Positions 9,694 to 21,884 of a DNA stretch of 46,569 nt are shown here, one piece after another; positions within the stretch are counted from its first letter, which is position 1; the number at the start of each line of letters is the position of its first letter. This DNA comes from Reclinomonas americana ATCC 50394 (Eukaryota; Jakobida; Jakobea; Jakobida). Location of the stretch: positions 46,524-93,092 of the forward strand of contig PS015361.1 in the NCBI GenBank assembly GCA_048213135.1. The letters run 5' to 3'. A program made the translations under genes and the position numbers. Under the pieces are notes generated by a model that saw nothing but the letters and a program-made list of their open reading frames with translations, was not told where the DNA came from and searched no databases.

Positions 9694-12537
9694 TCATGTC
9701 GCGTCGTCGCCGGCACCGGCGAGGGCACGGGCACGAGCTTCCCACATGGGTACTTCGTCGTCGCGACCGGCACGGCGGAGCACCAGCACGAGATTGCTGT
9801 AGGCCAGTGCGAAACCGGGCCACAAGCGGATGGCTTCCATGTAGTCTGCAGCGAGAGAGAGAGAGAGGTGTGTCATTCTCTGAGATTTGTACCGAGACGC
9901 GCCTTGCCATGTACTTACCATTGATGGCTTCTGTGAACTGGCTGAGGGCGGTATATGCATTCTGTGCAAAAAGGCAATGCGTTAAGAATCTCAATGTCAG
10001 CAAAAAAAATCGCGATTGCCAAGAGCACGCACTCCGCCTGCGAAACAACACAACGACAAACGGTGAGGGAATCGCCGGTGCAGCAGAAACAAGCGAAGAA
10101 ACGAGCGAAGGGAAAAACGGCCGCCCCCAAGAGGACGCACGATTCTGCAGGGAGAATCGCAAGTCAGCAAACAACGTTCCGCACCGGGCCATAGCATCTG
10201 TATTCATATATTCCACCCGACTCCGCGACGCAACATTCAGCGCTGTCCAGTTGTTCGCGTCCAACGCCAGTGCTCTTGTGCAGTCGTCTCTGTTATTTTG
10301 CACACAACATGCGATTCGCACGTAACAACAACCGGTCAGCGGACATGCACACGCAAAAGACAGGGGGACGCTGCCGTGCTGACCTCGCTCCCATGTAGTC
10401 TCGCATGCAGTACAACGAATCGCCGTGCGCCACCCACGCCATGGAGCACTCGGGGTCCAACCACAATGCGTGCTCCGAGTCCCGCAAGCCTGCGGCAACG
10501 ACGGCGGTGTCAGGCTGTGCAGAACAACACACATGCAGCTGAATGGAGGTCACCATCGTCGATGCGTCGACACCGATTGTGACTTCTCGCTCGCCCGCAC
10601 CACGCCAGCACAAGTCGTGGATCCAGTTCAATGGCCTCGTCTGTTGTTGCCGGAGAACATATGCATCACCATCAGGAGGAGATCGACAGGCAGACAAAAG
10701 GTGAATGAAACAAGGCGACGCAACCGTACAGACGGGTGGCTTCCGCGAAATTACGATCGCGATACATGGTGTCGGCATCGCGCAACTTGCGCAGTGCTCG
10801 CGATCGCCGAGCACTCGCTGCATGCGTCTCCAATGTCAACATCGACCAGCAAACAAGGGAGGTCAGTGCTGCAGATCCCTTTGCGAACCTCTAGAAAACA
10901 CTTGTGCACCACGGGCAAGCACCGTCGACATTGGTAATGCCAGCGCCATGTTGGCGACTCGTCCCGAAATGTCGGCCTTGATCAGCTCGTCTTGAATCGC
11001 CGCGTCCGCTGTGACCGACGAAGTCCCAATGTGTGTGATGAGCTGCGGGTGATGCACGAGCACATCCGACGGACGCACCTTCAGAGACCGCCAGCAGCAC
11101 CTGCAACATTTCTTCGACCCAGTCGATGCGAGGGATGCTGGCCGCCGACTCCAACCAACTCAGCGTCAGTGGCACCATGCACAGGTACCGGAAGGCGCCG
11201 CTATTGCCGCGATGATCTGCGACAGCATAAAGAGGGGTAAGTGTGAGTGGGAAGCAGACACTCACTCGCAACTCTAACACCAACGCACCGGTCACCGCAT
11301 TGCGGAGCGTCCGCAGCAGTGCAAGCGAGAGCATGTCCTCGCCGGTCCGTGACACCTCGCTCACCGCCAACGGCAACATGGCTTCACCCAACAACGAGAA
11401 GCGGTGGCACAAGCAGCGGAGCAGAACACGCAGACCCTCGCAGTCGTGAAACGCATCCTGATTCCGCACACAACCTGCAAAGACCAGTGAGCGATTTCAG
11501 TCCGTGCACAACTCTCTCGTTCACGTCCCGCAGACGAACCGGCCATGGCGTTCCCGATGCAGCCGAGCAGACATGAGGCAAGGAACGTCGGTGTTGACTC
11601 GCTGACCGCGCGAATCAGCAACGACATGCCGTCGCAGTCGGCCAGTTCATGCTTGCTTTCGGAGCATTCTGTTTCCCACACGCGCAATCAGCGTCTTCAC
11701 CACACACACCACACGCAAAGGGACGCGCACCACACAAAAGAGCCCAGAGCGCAGCAGCCGCACGCTCACGGATCACAAGCGGCACCGACGACGGCGACGC
11801 AATCTGCATCAACAGGAGACTCACGGCTCCCTGCTGTGCGGCCAATCGTCGCTGCGCCGGGTTCACTGTACGCGCACAGAGAACAGATCAGCTACAAACA
11901 ACAGAGCATGGCGGTCCACACACGTACACGCACACACATACCATGCAACAGATCCGACAGCGTCGCCAGCGCCTCGACCAGCACCGACTCATCGACACAG
12001 ACACCACGCAACACACCCAACAACTGCGACAAGACCACCACCTGCTGCTGCCCAACAACCACCACATCCACCGTCGGCGTGGTGCTGACCGCCCGCTCAT
12101 CCACCGCAACCACATTCCTCCGCGACACTTCTTCCACGGCGACCACCACCACCTCCTCCACTTCCTCCACTACATCATCATCGTCTTCGACCTCTGCCAA
12201 TTCCCGCTTGGCGCACCACGGCGCACCACTCGGAGCGATCTTGGATCGCGTTATCAGTGGTGGCGGTGGTGGTGGTGAAGATGAGAGAGGAGGAAGCAGT
12301 GGAGGCTGCGCGCGTGCTCTCCTAACGCGTTGTGCTGGTGGTCGACGCGGTGCGATCGGCGAGTATGAATGCAGCGGACCGGCCACGGAAGAGGAGGACG
12401 AGGACGACGAGGAAGAGGAGGACCGCGATGCTGGCGCGTCGCGATTCGCTGTGTACGTGAGAGTGAGAGAGTGAGAGTATGTAAGTGTCAGTGACTAAAA
12501 GCGAGCGCGCTTTCGGCGATGAGAATGACGCACCCAT
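9694..12537 (-). CDS. Armadillo-repeat plus TPR protein
   Basis: The start is either MGASFSSPKAR at 12537, which would be N-myristoylated, or the same ATG with an intron opening right after ATGG (a GTGCGT donor), giving MANRDAP. A Ser- and acid-rich leader follows (about 12450-12180). Armadillo/HEAT-like helices come next: VVVLSQLLGVLRGV, LVEALATLSDLLHG, RERAAAALWALLCGA, TFLASCLLGCIGNAM, LLRTLRNAVTGALV and MLQVLLAVSE. A splice at about 10905-10840 joins FSR to SARRSRALRKLRDAD, entering at least four TPR units: RNFAEATRLY/DEAIELDPRLVLAW, SEHALWLDPECSMAWVAHG, CTRALALDANNWTALN and YMEAIRLWPGFALAYSN. It ends AGAGDDAT-stop at 9694. TPR units often dock Hsp90/Hsp70 tails and ARM folds hold clients, as in UNC-45, but there the TPR comes first. 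The family is not assigned. Confidence 0.72.
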
Positions 12538-12927
12538 TCGTTGTTGTTGTGTGTGATCGCGGTTAGGTTGGTGGCGGAGGCTGAGGATGAGGGTGATCTA
12601 CTCGTTCTGTGTGCGTGTTGTGTGTGTGTGCGCGGAGTGCGTGATTGGAGACAGAGAGAAAGAGAGAGCAAGTGATGCTCGCGCGCGGGAAGGAAAAACT
12701 ACAACCACGACCCGCCAGCCGCTCCATGTTGCGCGACTCACTCACTCACACTCACACACTCTCTCTCCACACGCATGTGATCCTTCTCTGTGTGCTGCTA
12801 GTAACGCTTCATTGCTTCACCACCTTTCCTCGTCTGTTGTGTGTGTGAATATGAATATGGTTCGGACACTCACTCACACACACACGCACAGATCAAGTGA
12901 GGCGAGCACGCACGTGCGCGGTTTGGC
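12538..12927. promoter_or_regulatory. Divergent intergenic region, 390 bp
   Basis: Lies between the ATG of the ARM-TPR gene (-) and the first ATG of the plus-strand poly-Q gene. It holds GT/CA- and GAGA-rich simple sequence. An upstream non-coding or short coding exon for the plus gene near 12726 (ATGTTGCGCGAC) is possible, but no ORF supports it. Confidence 0.4.
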
Positions 12928-13151
12928 ATGAACACTCCGTCGCGTGTGCTCGCGCGCCGCGTGCGGGAGAGCGGTGCCACCAGCACGCAACGACAACAAC
13001 AACAACAACAACAACAACAACAGGCGCGACTGGAGAGTGTGAGTGGCCGCGGCGGTCTGCTCATCAATGCCGCCACTCTGGCCGCCCTCGCACCTCCATC
13101 CGCGTCTGCGCCCAAGTCGGGTGGGTACCCGGTGGTGCCGGAGGCGCAGGG
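12928..13151 (+). CDS. N-terminal part of a poly-Gln protein (3' side lost in gap)
   Basis: The ATG at 12928 opens MNTPSRVLARRVRESG, then a pure CAA-coded run of about ten Gln (12991-13022), then ARLESVSGRGGLLINAATLAALAPPSAS, and it enters the gap at 13152. No domain is recognised. It may be a separate short gene ending inside the gap. It may also be the 5' end of the long coiled-coil gene beginning at 15369, if the contig between the two gaps is placed in the wrong orientation. Confidence 0.5.
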
Positions 13152-13690
13152 NNNNNNNNNNNNNNNNNNNNNNNNNNNNNNNNNNNNNNNNNNNNNNNNN
13201 NNNNNNNNNNNNNNNNNNNNNNNNNNNNNNNNNNNNNNNNNNNNNNNNNNNNNNNNNNNNNNNNNNNNNNNNNNNNNNNNNNNNNNNNNNNNNNNNNNNN
13301 NNNNNNNNNNNNNNNNNNNNNNNNNNNNNNNNNNNNNNNNNNNNNNNNNNNNNNNNNNNNNNNNNNNNNNNNNNNNNNNNNNNNNNNNNNNNNNNNNNNN
13401 NNNNNNNNNNNNNNNNNNNNNNNNNNNNNNNNNNNNNNNNNNNNNNNNNNNNNNNNNNNNNNNNNNNNNNNNNNNNNNNNNNNNNNNNNNNNNNNNNNNN
13501 NNNNNNNNNNNNNNNNNNNNNNNNNNNNNNNNNNNNNNNNNNNNNNNNNNNNNNNNNNNNNNNNNNNNNNNNNNNNNNNNNNNNNNNNNNNNNNNNNNNN
13601 NNNNNNNNNNNNNNNNNNNNNNNNNNNNNNNNNNNNNNNNNNNNNNNNNNNNNNNNNNNNNNNNNNNNNNNNNNNNNNNNNNNNNNNNNN
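13152..13690. other. Assembly gap (539 N)
   Basis: Run of N. Coding is on the plus strand to its left and on the minus strand to its right. Confidence 0.95.
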
Positions 13691-14556
13691 AGACTGTGCG
13701 CGCGGCCATTCTCCTCCGCATCTTCCTCATCTGCACCGACAGTCAGCATCCCGATGACAAAAGCAAAAAACAAGCGGCAGCGACGCCACACAAAACAGAC
13801 CTCCATCCAGTGCAATCACACTGGGACTTCGCTTGCGCACCGACAGCGATCCCGGATGCCGCCGCACGACCGTGGTGGCGGGTGGCACACCTGCAGCTGG
13901 CGTGGATGTTTCACGACCCCAGCTCTCCAGGAAACCGCGCAACGCCACGGCCACTACGCGCGGAATCTGACACAGGAACTCGCACAGAATAACATGGTGC
14001 TCGTTGGAGAGAGCGACGACGCCGGCGTCGTCGTCGAACAGCACCTGGAAGCCCGGCAACACCGTGTATCGCACCAGCCGCTTGCGCCCAGCCAGTGCAC
14101 CCTCATCCAACAGTGCCTCCATCTCATCACTGTTGCTGCCTCTCCTCCGCTCGGCATTGTCGCCCGCATCGTCATCGTCGTCGGCATCATCATCATCGTC
14201 GGACTCATTATCATACACATCGCCAGCGCAGCACGGCGCACAAAACGCAAAGCGCCCATTGGCCGCCGCCCTCTGCCGCGCCCGCTCCGCCCGCAACGCC
14301 GCTCGCCGCCTCCGCCGCTCCCGTTTCTCCGCCTCCGTCGGCAACCTCTCAAACATCACCTCACCATCCACACAATACAACAGCGCCGGCACACACGCAT
14401 CCCACGAGACAGCGCGCGCCCGCTCGCCCGGCACCGCCGGCGCCGGCGGCAGCACACCAATCTCCACCAAGAACTCGCCCTCTTCCACACACCGTCGCGC
14501 CAGCTCAATCTCCACCGCCGACATTCCCAGCGCCAGATCCACATAATCACTCGAGC
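13691..14556 (-). CDS. Fragment of an acidic/basic-rich protein, both ends in gaps
   Basis: A continuous minus frame covers most of this contig, with one intron at about 13714-13777 joining SVIALDG to DEEDAEENGRAHS. Visible parts in order: DYVDLALGMSAVEIELARR, a motif CVEEGEFLVEIGVLPP, WDACVPALLYCVDGEVMFE, a basic helix (KRERRRRRAALRAERARQR), CAPCCAGDVYD, a long Asp run, then GRKRLVRYTVLPGFQVLFDD and HVILCEFLCQIPRVVAVAL. I do not recognise the family. Codon use and hydrophobic periodicity look coding. Since both ends are in gaps, neither start nor stop is seen. Confidence 0.55.
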
Positions 14557-15368
14557 NNNNNNNNNNNNNNNNNNNNNNNNNNNNNNNNNNNNNNNNNNNN
14601 NNNNNNNNNNNNNNNNNNNNNNNNNNNNNNNNNNNNNNNNNNNNNNNNNNNNNNNNNNNNNNNNNNNNNNNNNNNNNNNNNNNNNNNNNNNNNNNNNNNN
14701 NNNNNNNNNNNNNNNNNNNNNNNNNNNNNNNNNNNNNNNNNNNNNNNNNNNNNNNNNNNNNNNNNNNNNNNNNNNNNNNNNNNNNNNNNNNNNNNNNNNN
14801 NNNNNNNNNNNNNNNNNNNNNNNNNNNNNNNNNNNNNNNNNNNNNNNNNNNNNNNNNNNNNNNNNNNNNNNNNNNNNNNNNNNNNNNNNNNNNNNNNNNN
14901 NNNNNNNNNNNNNNNNNNNNNNNNNNNNNNNNNNNNNNNNNNNNNNNNNNNNNNNNNNNNNNNNNNNNNNNNNNNNNNNNNNNNNNNNNNNNNNNNNNNN
15001 NNNNNNNNNNNNNNNNNNNNNNNNNNNNNNNNNNNNNNNNNNNNNNNNNNNNNNNNNNNNNNNNNNNNNNNNNNNNNNNNNNNNNNNNNNNNNNNNNNNN
15101 NNNNNNNNNNNNNNNNNNNNNNNNNNNNNNNNNNNNNNNNNNNNNNNNNNNNNNNNNNNNNNNNNNNNNNNNNNNNNNNNNNNNNNNNNNNNNNNNNNNN
15201 NNNNNNNNNNNNNNNNNNNNNNNNNNNNNNNNNNNNNNNNNNNNNNNNNNNNNNNNNNNNNNNNNNNNNNNNNNNNNNNNNNNNNNNNNNNNNNNNNNNN
15301 NNNNNNNNNNNNNNNNNNNNNNNNNNNNNNNNNNNNNNNNNNNNNNNNNNNNNNNNNNNNNNNNNNNN
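14557..15368. other. Assembly gap (812 N)
   Basis: Largest run of N in the window. The strand of coding switches across it. Confidence 0.95.
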
Positions 15369-18300
15369 ATCGTCGGTGCTCGCACCCAGCATGGTGTCTG
15401 TGGAAAAATACCCGGGCGTGGTTCGCTTGCATCACAACGACTATCCGGCCCTGCTGGACCCCGACCTCGACGCTCTCGAGGCGCGCAAGCAGCGGCGAGG
15501 GACGATTGACCTCGCCACCGCTTCCATGTTTCGTCTGCCTGGCTCCGCAGCGCCAACTCCCAAGCCGCAGGCTGGACTGTCATCTGTTCATGAGGCACGA
15601 TCGGACGCAGATGAACTCAGCAGGTTCCGTTGCATCCGCTCCGTGCGCACGAGAGCCATCATCGTGTACTCATTATGTCTTGCGTGTGAGCAGTGCTCTG
15701 CTGGGCAACCCATCGCTTGGACGCGTCCACGACGTGGCGCGACCGCGCGTGGAGCTGACGCAGGCTGAACGCATGTTGTCGCAATTGAATGCCAAACATG
15801 GCATTGTGGATAGCGCGCCGCCGGTTGCAGTGGCGTCGGCGATACCCGTGCGTCCGGTGCCATCGTGGACATTGCCGAACGAGGTGTTGCGCGCGGCGGC
15901 CCAGAAGCAGAATGGAGATCCGACGCACTGGGGCGACCAGGTGGTAAGCCCCGACGCCAGTGAGTTGGCGATGCTCACTGGACTGGTGGAGGTGTGTGTG
16001 TGTGTACGATGACAGCGATTGCCGCGTGTCGTGGGTGTGCGCGAACTCATGTGTCTCCCCCAATGCGTGTGTCTCACCACAGCCCTCCAATCGTCTGGGT
16101 TCACCGGCCTTGGCGCCAATCGACGCCCTGCAACGCGACTCATCGCCTCTGGGAGTGGTGCAGCCGTACGCCGCGGAGGAGGGGCTCGGTGCTGATGCCT
16201 CGTTTGATGACATGGTGGCGAATCTACTGCGGCGGCAGGGTGGTGATGAGGAGGGAGAGGCGGGCGGAGAAATGCTGGACACTGGCCAGATGCCGCCAGA
16301 GATGCTCATGCAACAGCTGCAGGAGCTGCAAGAGCAGCTCGGCATTGGTGCCGACGAACTTGCACATGTCCTTGAGGCGCATGCGCAGGGTGCAGAATTC
16401 GTGCGTCCTTTGCATCAAGAGTTGCCCGAGGAAGGACTGGCGGCGGAGGGAAGTGGCCTCGGTCTCCCCACGGCGCCGTCAGAGGGTGTTGCGGAGTTGA
16501 TGGCTTCGGCGGCGGCGGCGGCGGAAACAACTGCGGCGGTGGACTCGCCGACACCTCCTCCGCCACTTGTCGCCTCGCCACACCCGGTGAGTCGTGCTTG
16601 AAATCAGAGAGAGAGAGAGAGAAAGGGGTGTCGTCATCGGCATTCTCACACTTGCAATTTTGTACAGCCTCCCCCCGAAATCGACCTGGCGGCGTTTGGC
16701 ATGACCATTCCCGACATCAAGTTGCCGCCACTGCCGGTGGAGGAGGTGCCAGTGGTGGCGGTGGCGGAGCAGCAGGCACACGTGAATGAGCCGTCGTCAC
16801 CGCGTGCTGCGGACGCGTCTGCGTTGGCGGTCGTGCCGCAGACACCAGTAACTGTGGTGACCACTGTTGCGTGTGATTGTGGTGTTCCGTAGCAGATGCG
16901 CTTGGGTCTCTTTCACCAACATTTCTGCACTGGAACGCAGGTGACGGCCACTCTCTCGCCAGAGCAACTGGAGGAGATGGAATCGCAGCGCCGGAGATTG
17001 GACGAAGAAGAACGGCTGCTGGAGGAGCAGCGCAGATTACAGCAGGAGATGTTGGTGCATCAGGCAGAGCAGGATCGCCTGCAGGCCGAGCAGGCCAAGA
17101 TGCAGGAGGAGATGGATCGTTGCGTGTGTGTGGGAGTTGTTTTCCGTGTGCACTCGCATCCTCACGTCTCCCACACGCATGCCAGAGCGCATGCGCGAGT
17201 TGCAGGAGCAACTGAGGCAGCAGAACGATGTGTACGCACAAAGCCTGCTGAAATACGGAGAGGACATGGACGAGAAGCTGCGCGCACAGCAACAGAGTCA
17301 ACTCGCGAAGCAGGAAGTGCGTTGTTGCAGCGACTTTGAAGCTTACCTCCTCTCATGTGCAATCCTTTTTAATATGTGTGTCGGCAAACAGGAGGAGCTG
17401 CGGAGACTGGAGGCAGAATTCAAGTACCAGCAGCAGCAGCTGGTCGAGCAAGAGGTCAGTGGGCGTCACTGGTGACACACAATTTGCTGCGATCGCGGCG
17501 TTTGATGACGGTGGCTCATTGTGGGCGATTGCAGCTGAAAGTGGAGCTGGAGAAGCAACTTGCGGCGCAGCGGCAGGGCATGCAAGAGGAGCTGTTGTCG
17601 CTGATGGAACAGCAGCGAGCCGAATTGGCGCGTTCACAGGCCGAAGCCGACAAGGCCATGCAGGAGGAGCAAGTGAAGATCATGTCGGAGAACTTGCGCG
17701 TGCAGCTGGAAGAGGAGCGCCGGTGTGTATTGTTTTGCGGATTAGCCCCTCTTCTGCTCGGTATGGGATCTCTCTCTCAACCTTGCCTGCGTGTTGTGTC
17801 TGCGCGCAGTCGCCAAGACGAACAACAAAAATCAATGATGGAGGAGCGCCAGCAAGCACTGCTGAAGGAGCTGGAGGAGCAGGTTGGTGGAGCGTCGGTG
17901 AACCATTGATGCGTGTCCATTCTGCTGAACCGCATTGATCGTGCTGTAGCTGGCATCGCAAGCGGCTGCTCGACTAAAGGTGGAACAGGAGCGACTGGAG
18001 CGGGAGCGTGAGGAGGCTGAACGCAGTCGAGAAGCCATGCGACAGCAAATCGAACAGCAGCGACAGATGCTGGAGGCGCTGGAGGAGAGGCGACGCAAGG
18101 AGCTGCAGGAGATGGAGCAGCGATTGGAGTTGTTGAATCAGCAGCGAGTGGAGGAGCAGACGAAGCTGCGAGGTAATTTTTAGGAGTGTGTTGACGTGCT
18201 CGTTCCTGGTTGCTTACTGTGTCCGGGGCAGAGGAACAACGTCTCCTGATGGAGGCAGAGCGACAGCGTGTTGATGAGGAGCGACAACGTCTGCACGACG

Positions 18301-19497
18301 AAATCCGGCAGGCCACGGAGGTGGCGGTGGCGGCGGCCAAGGCCGCCGCTGCATCGGCTGCTACCGCGGCCGCCATTCCGCACGCAGCATTGCAGGCCGC
18401 AGAGCAGGCATCGATTGCTGCCGCGCAGCAACAGCAGCAGCAGCAACAACAATGGCAGCAGCAACAGCAGCAGCAGCAGCAGCAGCCGCAGTATGTGAAA
18501 CCGTCGCCAGAGGCATTCGAGATCAGCGGTGTTCCTGGTGCAGGACCAAGTGCGGCCGGCGATGCTGCCTCTCAGTCGTCGGTGCTCTACACTGGATCGT
18601 TGCCGCCGCAGCAGGTGGCCGGGGCGGTGCCGTCGTCGGTCTGTGACGCGAGAGAGTACTGCAGTGCTCATTCACAGCTATTGGTTACTTATTCTCCTGT
18701 GTATTCACGAGCAGGAGTCGGCCAAGGCGCGTGCTGGCGGGCGTGCAGACGGCAGTGCCGTTGGAGGCGACGTCAAGCTGACTGGTCAAGCGGGTCTGGG
18801 TGTCCTCGGCACACCTGGCATGATCTCTGTTGCATCCTCAGTGCGCCACTGCGCATTTATGTGCACGCTGTGATGTGTGTAATTCTGACCCTATCTTCTG
18901 TATTTTTTGCAGCCTTTGGCTGGCGGCGGCGATGCGGACGTGTCGGTGGCTGGCCGTGCCGCCAATCCAGTGCGATCGGCAGCGCTCAGTCCGCGTAGCA
19001 ATGCCAGCAGCACACCGCGTTCCGGTGCCAGTGGCGAGGAGTGGGAGCCACGACCGGAGCCTCTGCGGTTATCGCAGACGCCAACACGGCAGTTGAACCA
19101 AGCCATTCCGCTGGCCCAGCCCGCTCTGCTGGCCTCACGCACCACCCCGAGCCCACCGCCAATCGCGGCACCAGCGTCTCTCTCCGTCTCACCGCCTCGT
19201 CGGTCGCGTGCCTCGCTGTCGCCACCCGAGTACTCCACACGACTGCGCGATCTGTCACCACCCGGGGGCTCATCGCGGCTGTATGGACGCACTCCGCTCG
19301 AATTGTCGTATCAGGCGGTCGACCGCATTGATGAGTTTGCTCGGCAGCACGCCTCCGGTGAGGCACCGGTGGAGGAGAAAGCAGCCGTACGGCTTCCTCC
19401 GCTGGTGCGGCCGGCGCCGCCGTCGGCAGCCTCCATTGCTCAATCGTTGTCGCGTACNNNNNNNNNNNNNNNNNNNNGGTCGTCGTCTTTCGTTCTC

Positions 19498-19537
<40 letters not shown>

Positions 19538-20006
19538 CGATGTCTCACACACGTTTGGATGTCCTCGGCGCCACAGCCTCCGTCCATTGCACGCAGCAAG
19601 CGCACTGCGCCGCGCGGCTTCTCGACCAATCGCGCCAGCAATCAGGAACCCAAACCGCCATCGCAGCCGCCACCAACCGGCTCTTTTGTCCGCAAGTCGC
19701 GGTCGGCGCCGTCAATCGTGCGGCAGCCACGCAACAATAGCGCCCGCCAGCGCAGTGCAGGTGCGTCGTCATTGTTCGCAGAGCGTGTCAGATCCTGCAT
19801 CTCAACCACCGTGCATCACAGCGCCCAACTCGGACCGCTCGCCCGAGCGTAAGTCTCTCTCCCCACAGCGCTCCGACGACGTACCCGAAGATCTCTTCCC
19901 ACCGATGCGGTTACACTCGGCCGTGCGCAACACCTTCTTCCACCAATCAAAGGAGTGGCTGTCGGAGATTGCACAAAACAAGAGCCCCTCGACTGTGCGA
20001 GCGTAA
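15369..20006 (+). CDS. Long coiled-coil protein with Gln-rich and Ser/Pro-rich tail (5' end in gap)
   Basis: The first visible exon reads SSVLAPSMVSVEKYPGVV; MVSVEKYPG could be a start, but the gap hides anything upstream. Next come a mixed region (VELTQAERMLSQLNAKHG) and a segment with LMQQLQELQEQLGI. From about 16940 to 18330 a very long heptad-type coiled coil is spread over many short exons: LEEMESQRRRLDEEERLL, RMRELQEQLRQQNDVYAQ, ELRRLEAEFKYQQQQLVEQ, LKVELEKQLAAQRQGMQ and EALEERRRKELQEMEQRL. An Ala run and two Gln runs follow (18425-18487), then about 350 residues of Ser/Pro-rich sequence with many RSP/SPR sites. It ends FFHQSKEWLSEIAQNK and TAA at 20004-20006. It is probably a structural or scaffold protein; the family is not assigned. 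A 20-N gap falls in an intron. Confidence 0.75.
19458..19533. repeat. 20-N gap followed by (CT)n tract
   Basis: Twenty N, a short unique stretch, then an uninterrupted TC run of about 35 nt (19499-19533), inside an intron of the coiled-coil gene. The gap is probably a collapsed simple repeat. Confidence 0.8.
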
Positions 20007-20129
20007 TGCTCACTTTAGTGACCTAGGAAAATGTATGAATGTTTGATGTTTGGTTGTTACCGCACGCACGCTGCATTTTTTCATCCTTCGTCACACCATC
20101 GCACGTCTCTCCCTTCCACACCTATGTAC

Positions 20130-20921
<792 letters not shown>

Positions 20922-21139
20922 TGATCGCTCTGTCAGTGATGTTGAGTGCACCACAACACACGCGCACGCACACACAAACCGTGAGGCACACACCCACTCT
21001 CACTCACACTCACCTCTCTGTTCACAACGACACGCCGACAGAAAGACAGAGATAAGACAGACGCGCTGTGGGACATACACGTCCTTCTCGCTCTCTCTCT
21101 TGTGTGTGCGCGTGTGTGTGTGCGTCTCTTGCTCTGCCC

Positions 21140-21818
21140 ATGACACAACGGAACCGCGTAGTGACGGCCACTGCGTTTGCGCAGTTGCTGAAGCTTGAAG
21201 TAGGAGTTGCGGATGCGTGGTGCGCGCGCAATAACTATTTCTTGACACACTCACTCACCCTGCACGCCTTCACTCACCACCCACAGGAGGACTGGTCGCT
21301 GACATCTCAAGGCCTGTTTGTTGCATTCCAGAAGAGCAGAGTGTTTCGATGGACAGCATATCTGGTGAGCGTATGTGGCTTGTCTCTCATCTTGCACGCA
21401 TGCATGTAATCGGTCTCTCATCCTCACCTCGCAGGGTGGCATCTCGTGCTGGCTCGCTCGCTTCGCCAACTTCTTCTCGGCCGTTGTCCTCATGGCCATG
21501 GGCGGGTCGGACCAAGTGGGCACCGACGGCATTCTGGGCGCCTCAGTCGCCTTCAACACCACACAGTTCTTCGCCACTCTGCTGGCCATTCTCACGCTCA
21601 CGTGCGGCAGCTCGCATCAGATCGGGAAAGTGGGTCGCTTCTTGTCTGTGGCCCAATTCATGACCTTCATCGCCGAGATCTTCACGTGGGTGCGCTGGAA
21701 CAAGCTCATGGTCATTGGGCTGTACGGCAAGGCCTACTTGATTATCGTCACCATTGATGCCTGCACGTATCCATTCTTCCTCACCATGCAGTGGATCATG
21801 CGCGCGTGCTGTTGTTGA
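21140..21818 (+). CDS. Multi-pass membrane protein of unknown family
   Basis: Three exons. The start is MTQRNRVVTATAFAQLLKLE at 21140. Intron 1 begins at either GTAGGA or GTTGCG around 21200-21209 and ends at CCCACAG (21286), giving EDWSLTSQGLFVAFQKSRVF. Intron 2 (GTGAGC...CTCGCAG) lies between TAYL and GGISCWL. The rest is one exon to TGA at 21816-21818. About four hydrophobic spans are visible: WTAYLGGISCWLARF, FSAVVLMAMGG, FFATLLAILTLTC, and LMVIGLYGKAYLIIVTI with DACTYPFFLTMQW. The protein ends RACCC, a possible palmitoylation cluster. It totals about 190 residues. No family is recognised; the topology resembles small tetraspan proteins. Confidence 0.7.
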
Positions 21819-21884
21819 TCTACCGAATACCAGTCAGTAACATGCTTTGTTGTTGTTTTACTACGTGTTCTCTTTCCCTCCACG

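Noticed and set aside
13043-16012. A 989-codon open frame across the two large gaps on the plus strand
   Set aside because: It is open only because N codons cannot form stops. The resolved parts have Arg/His/Pro-rich antisense composition and lie opposite a better minus-strand frame.
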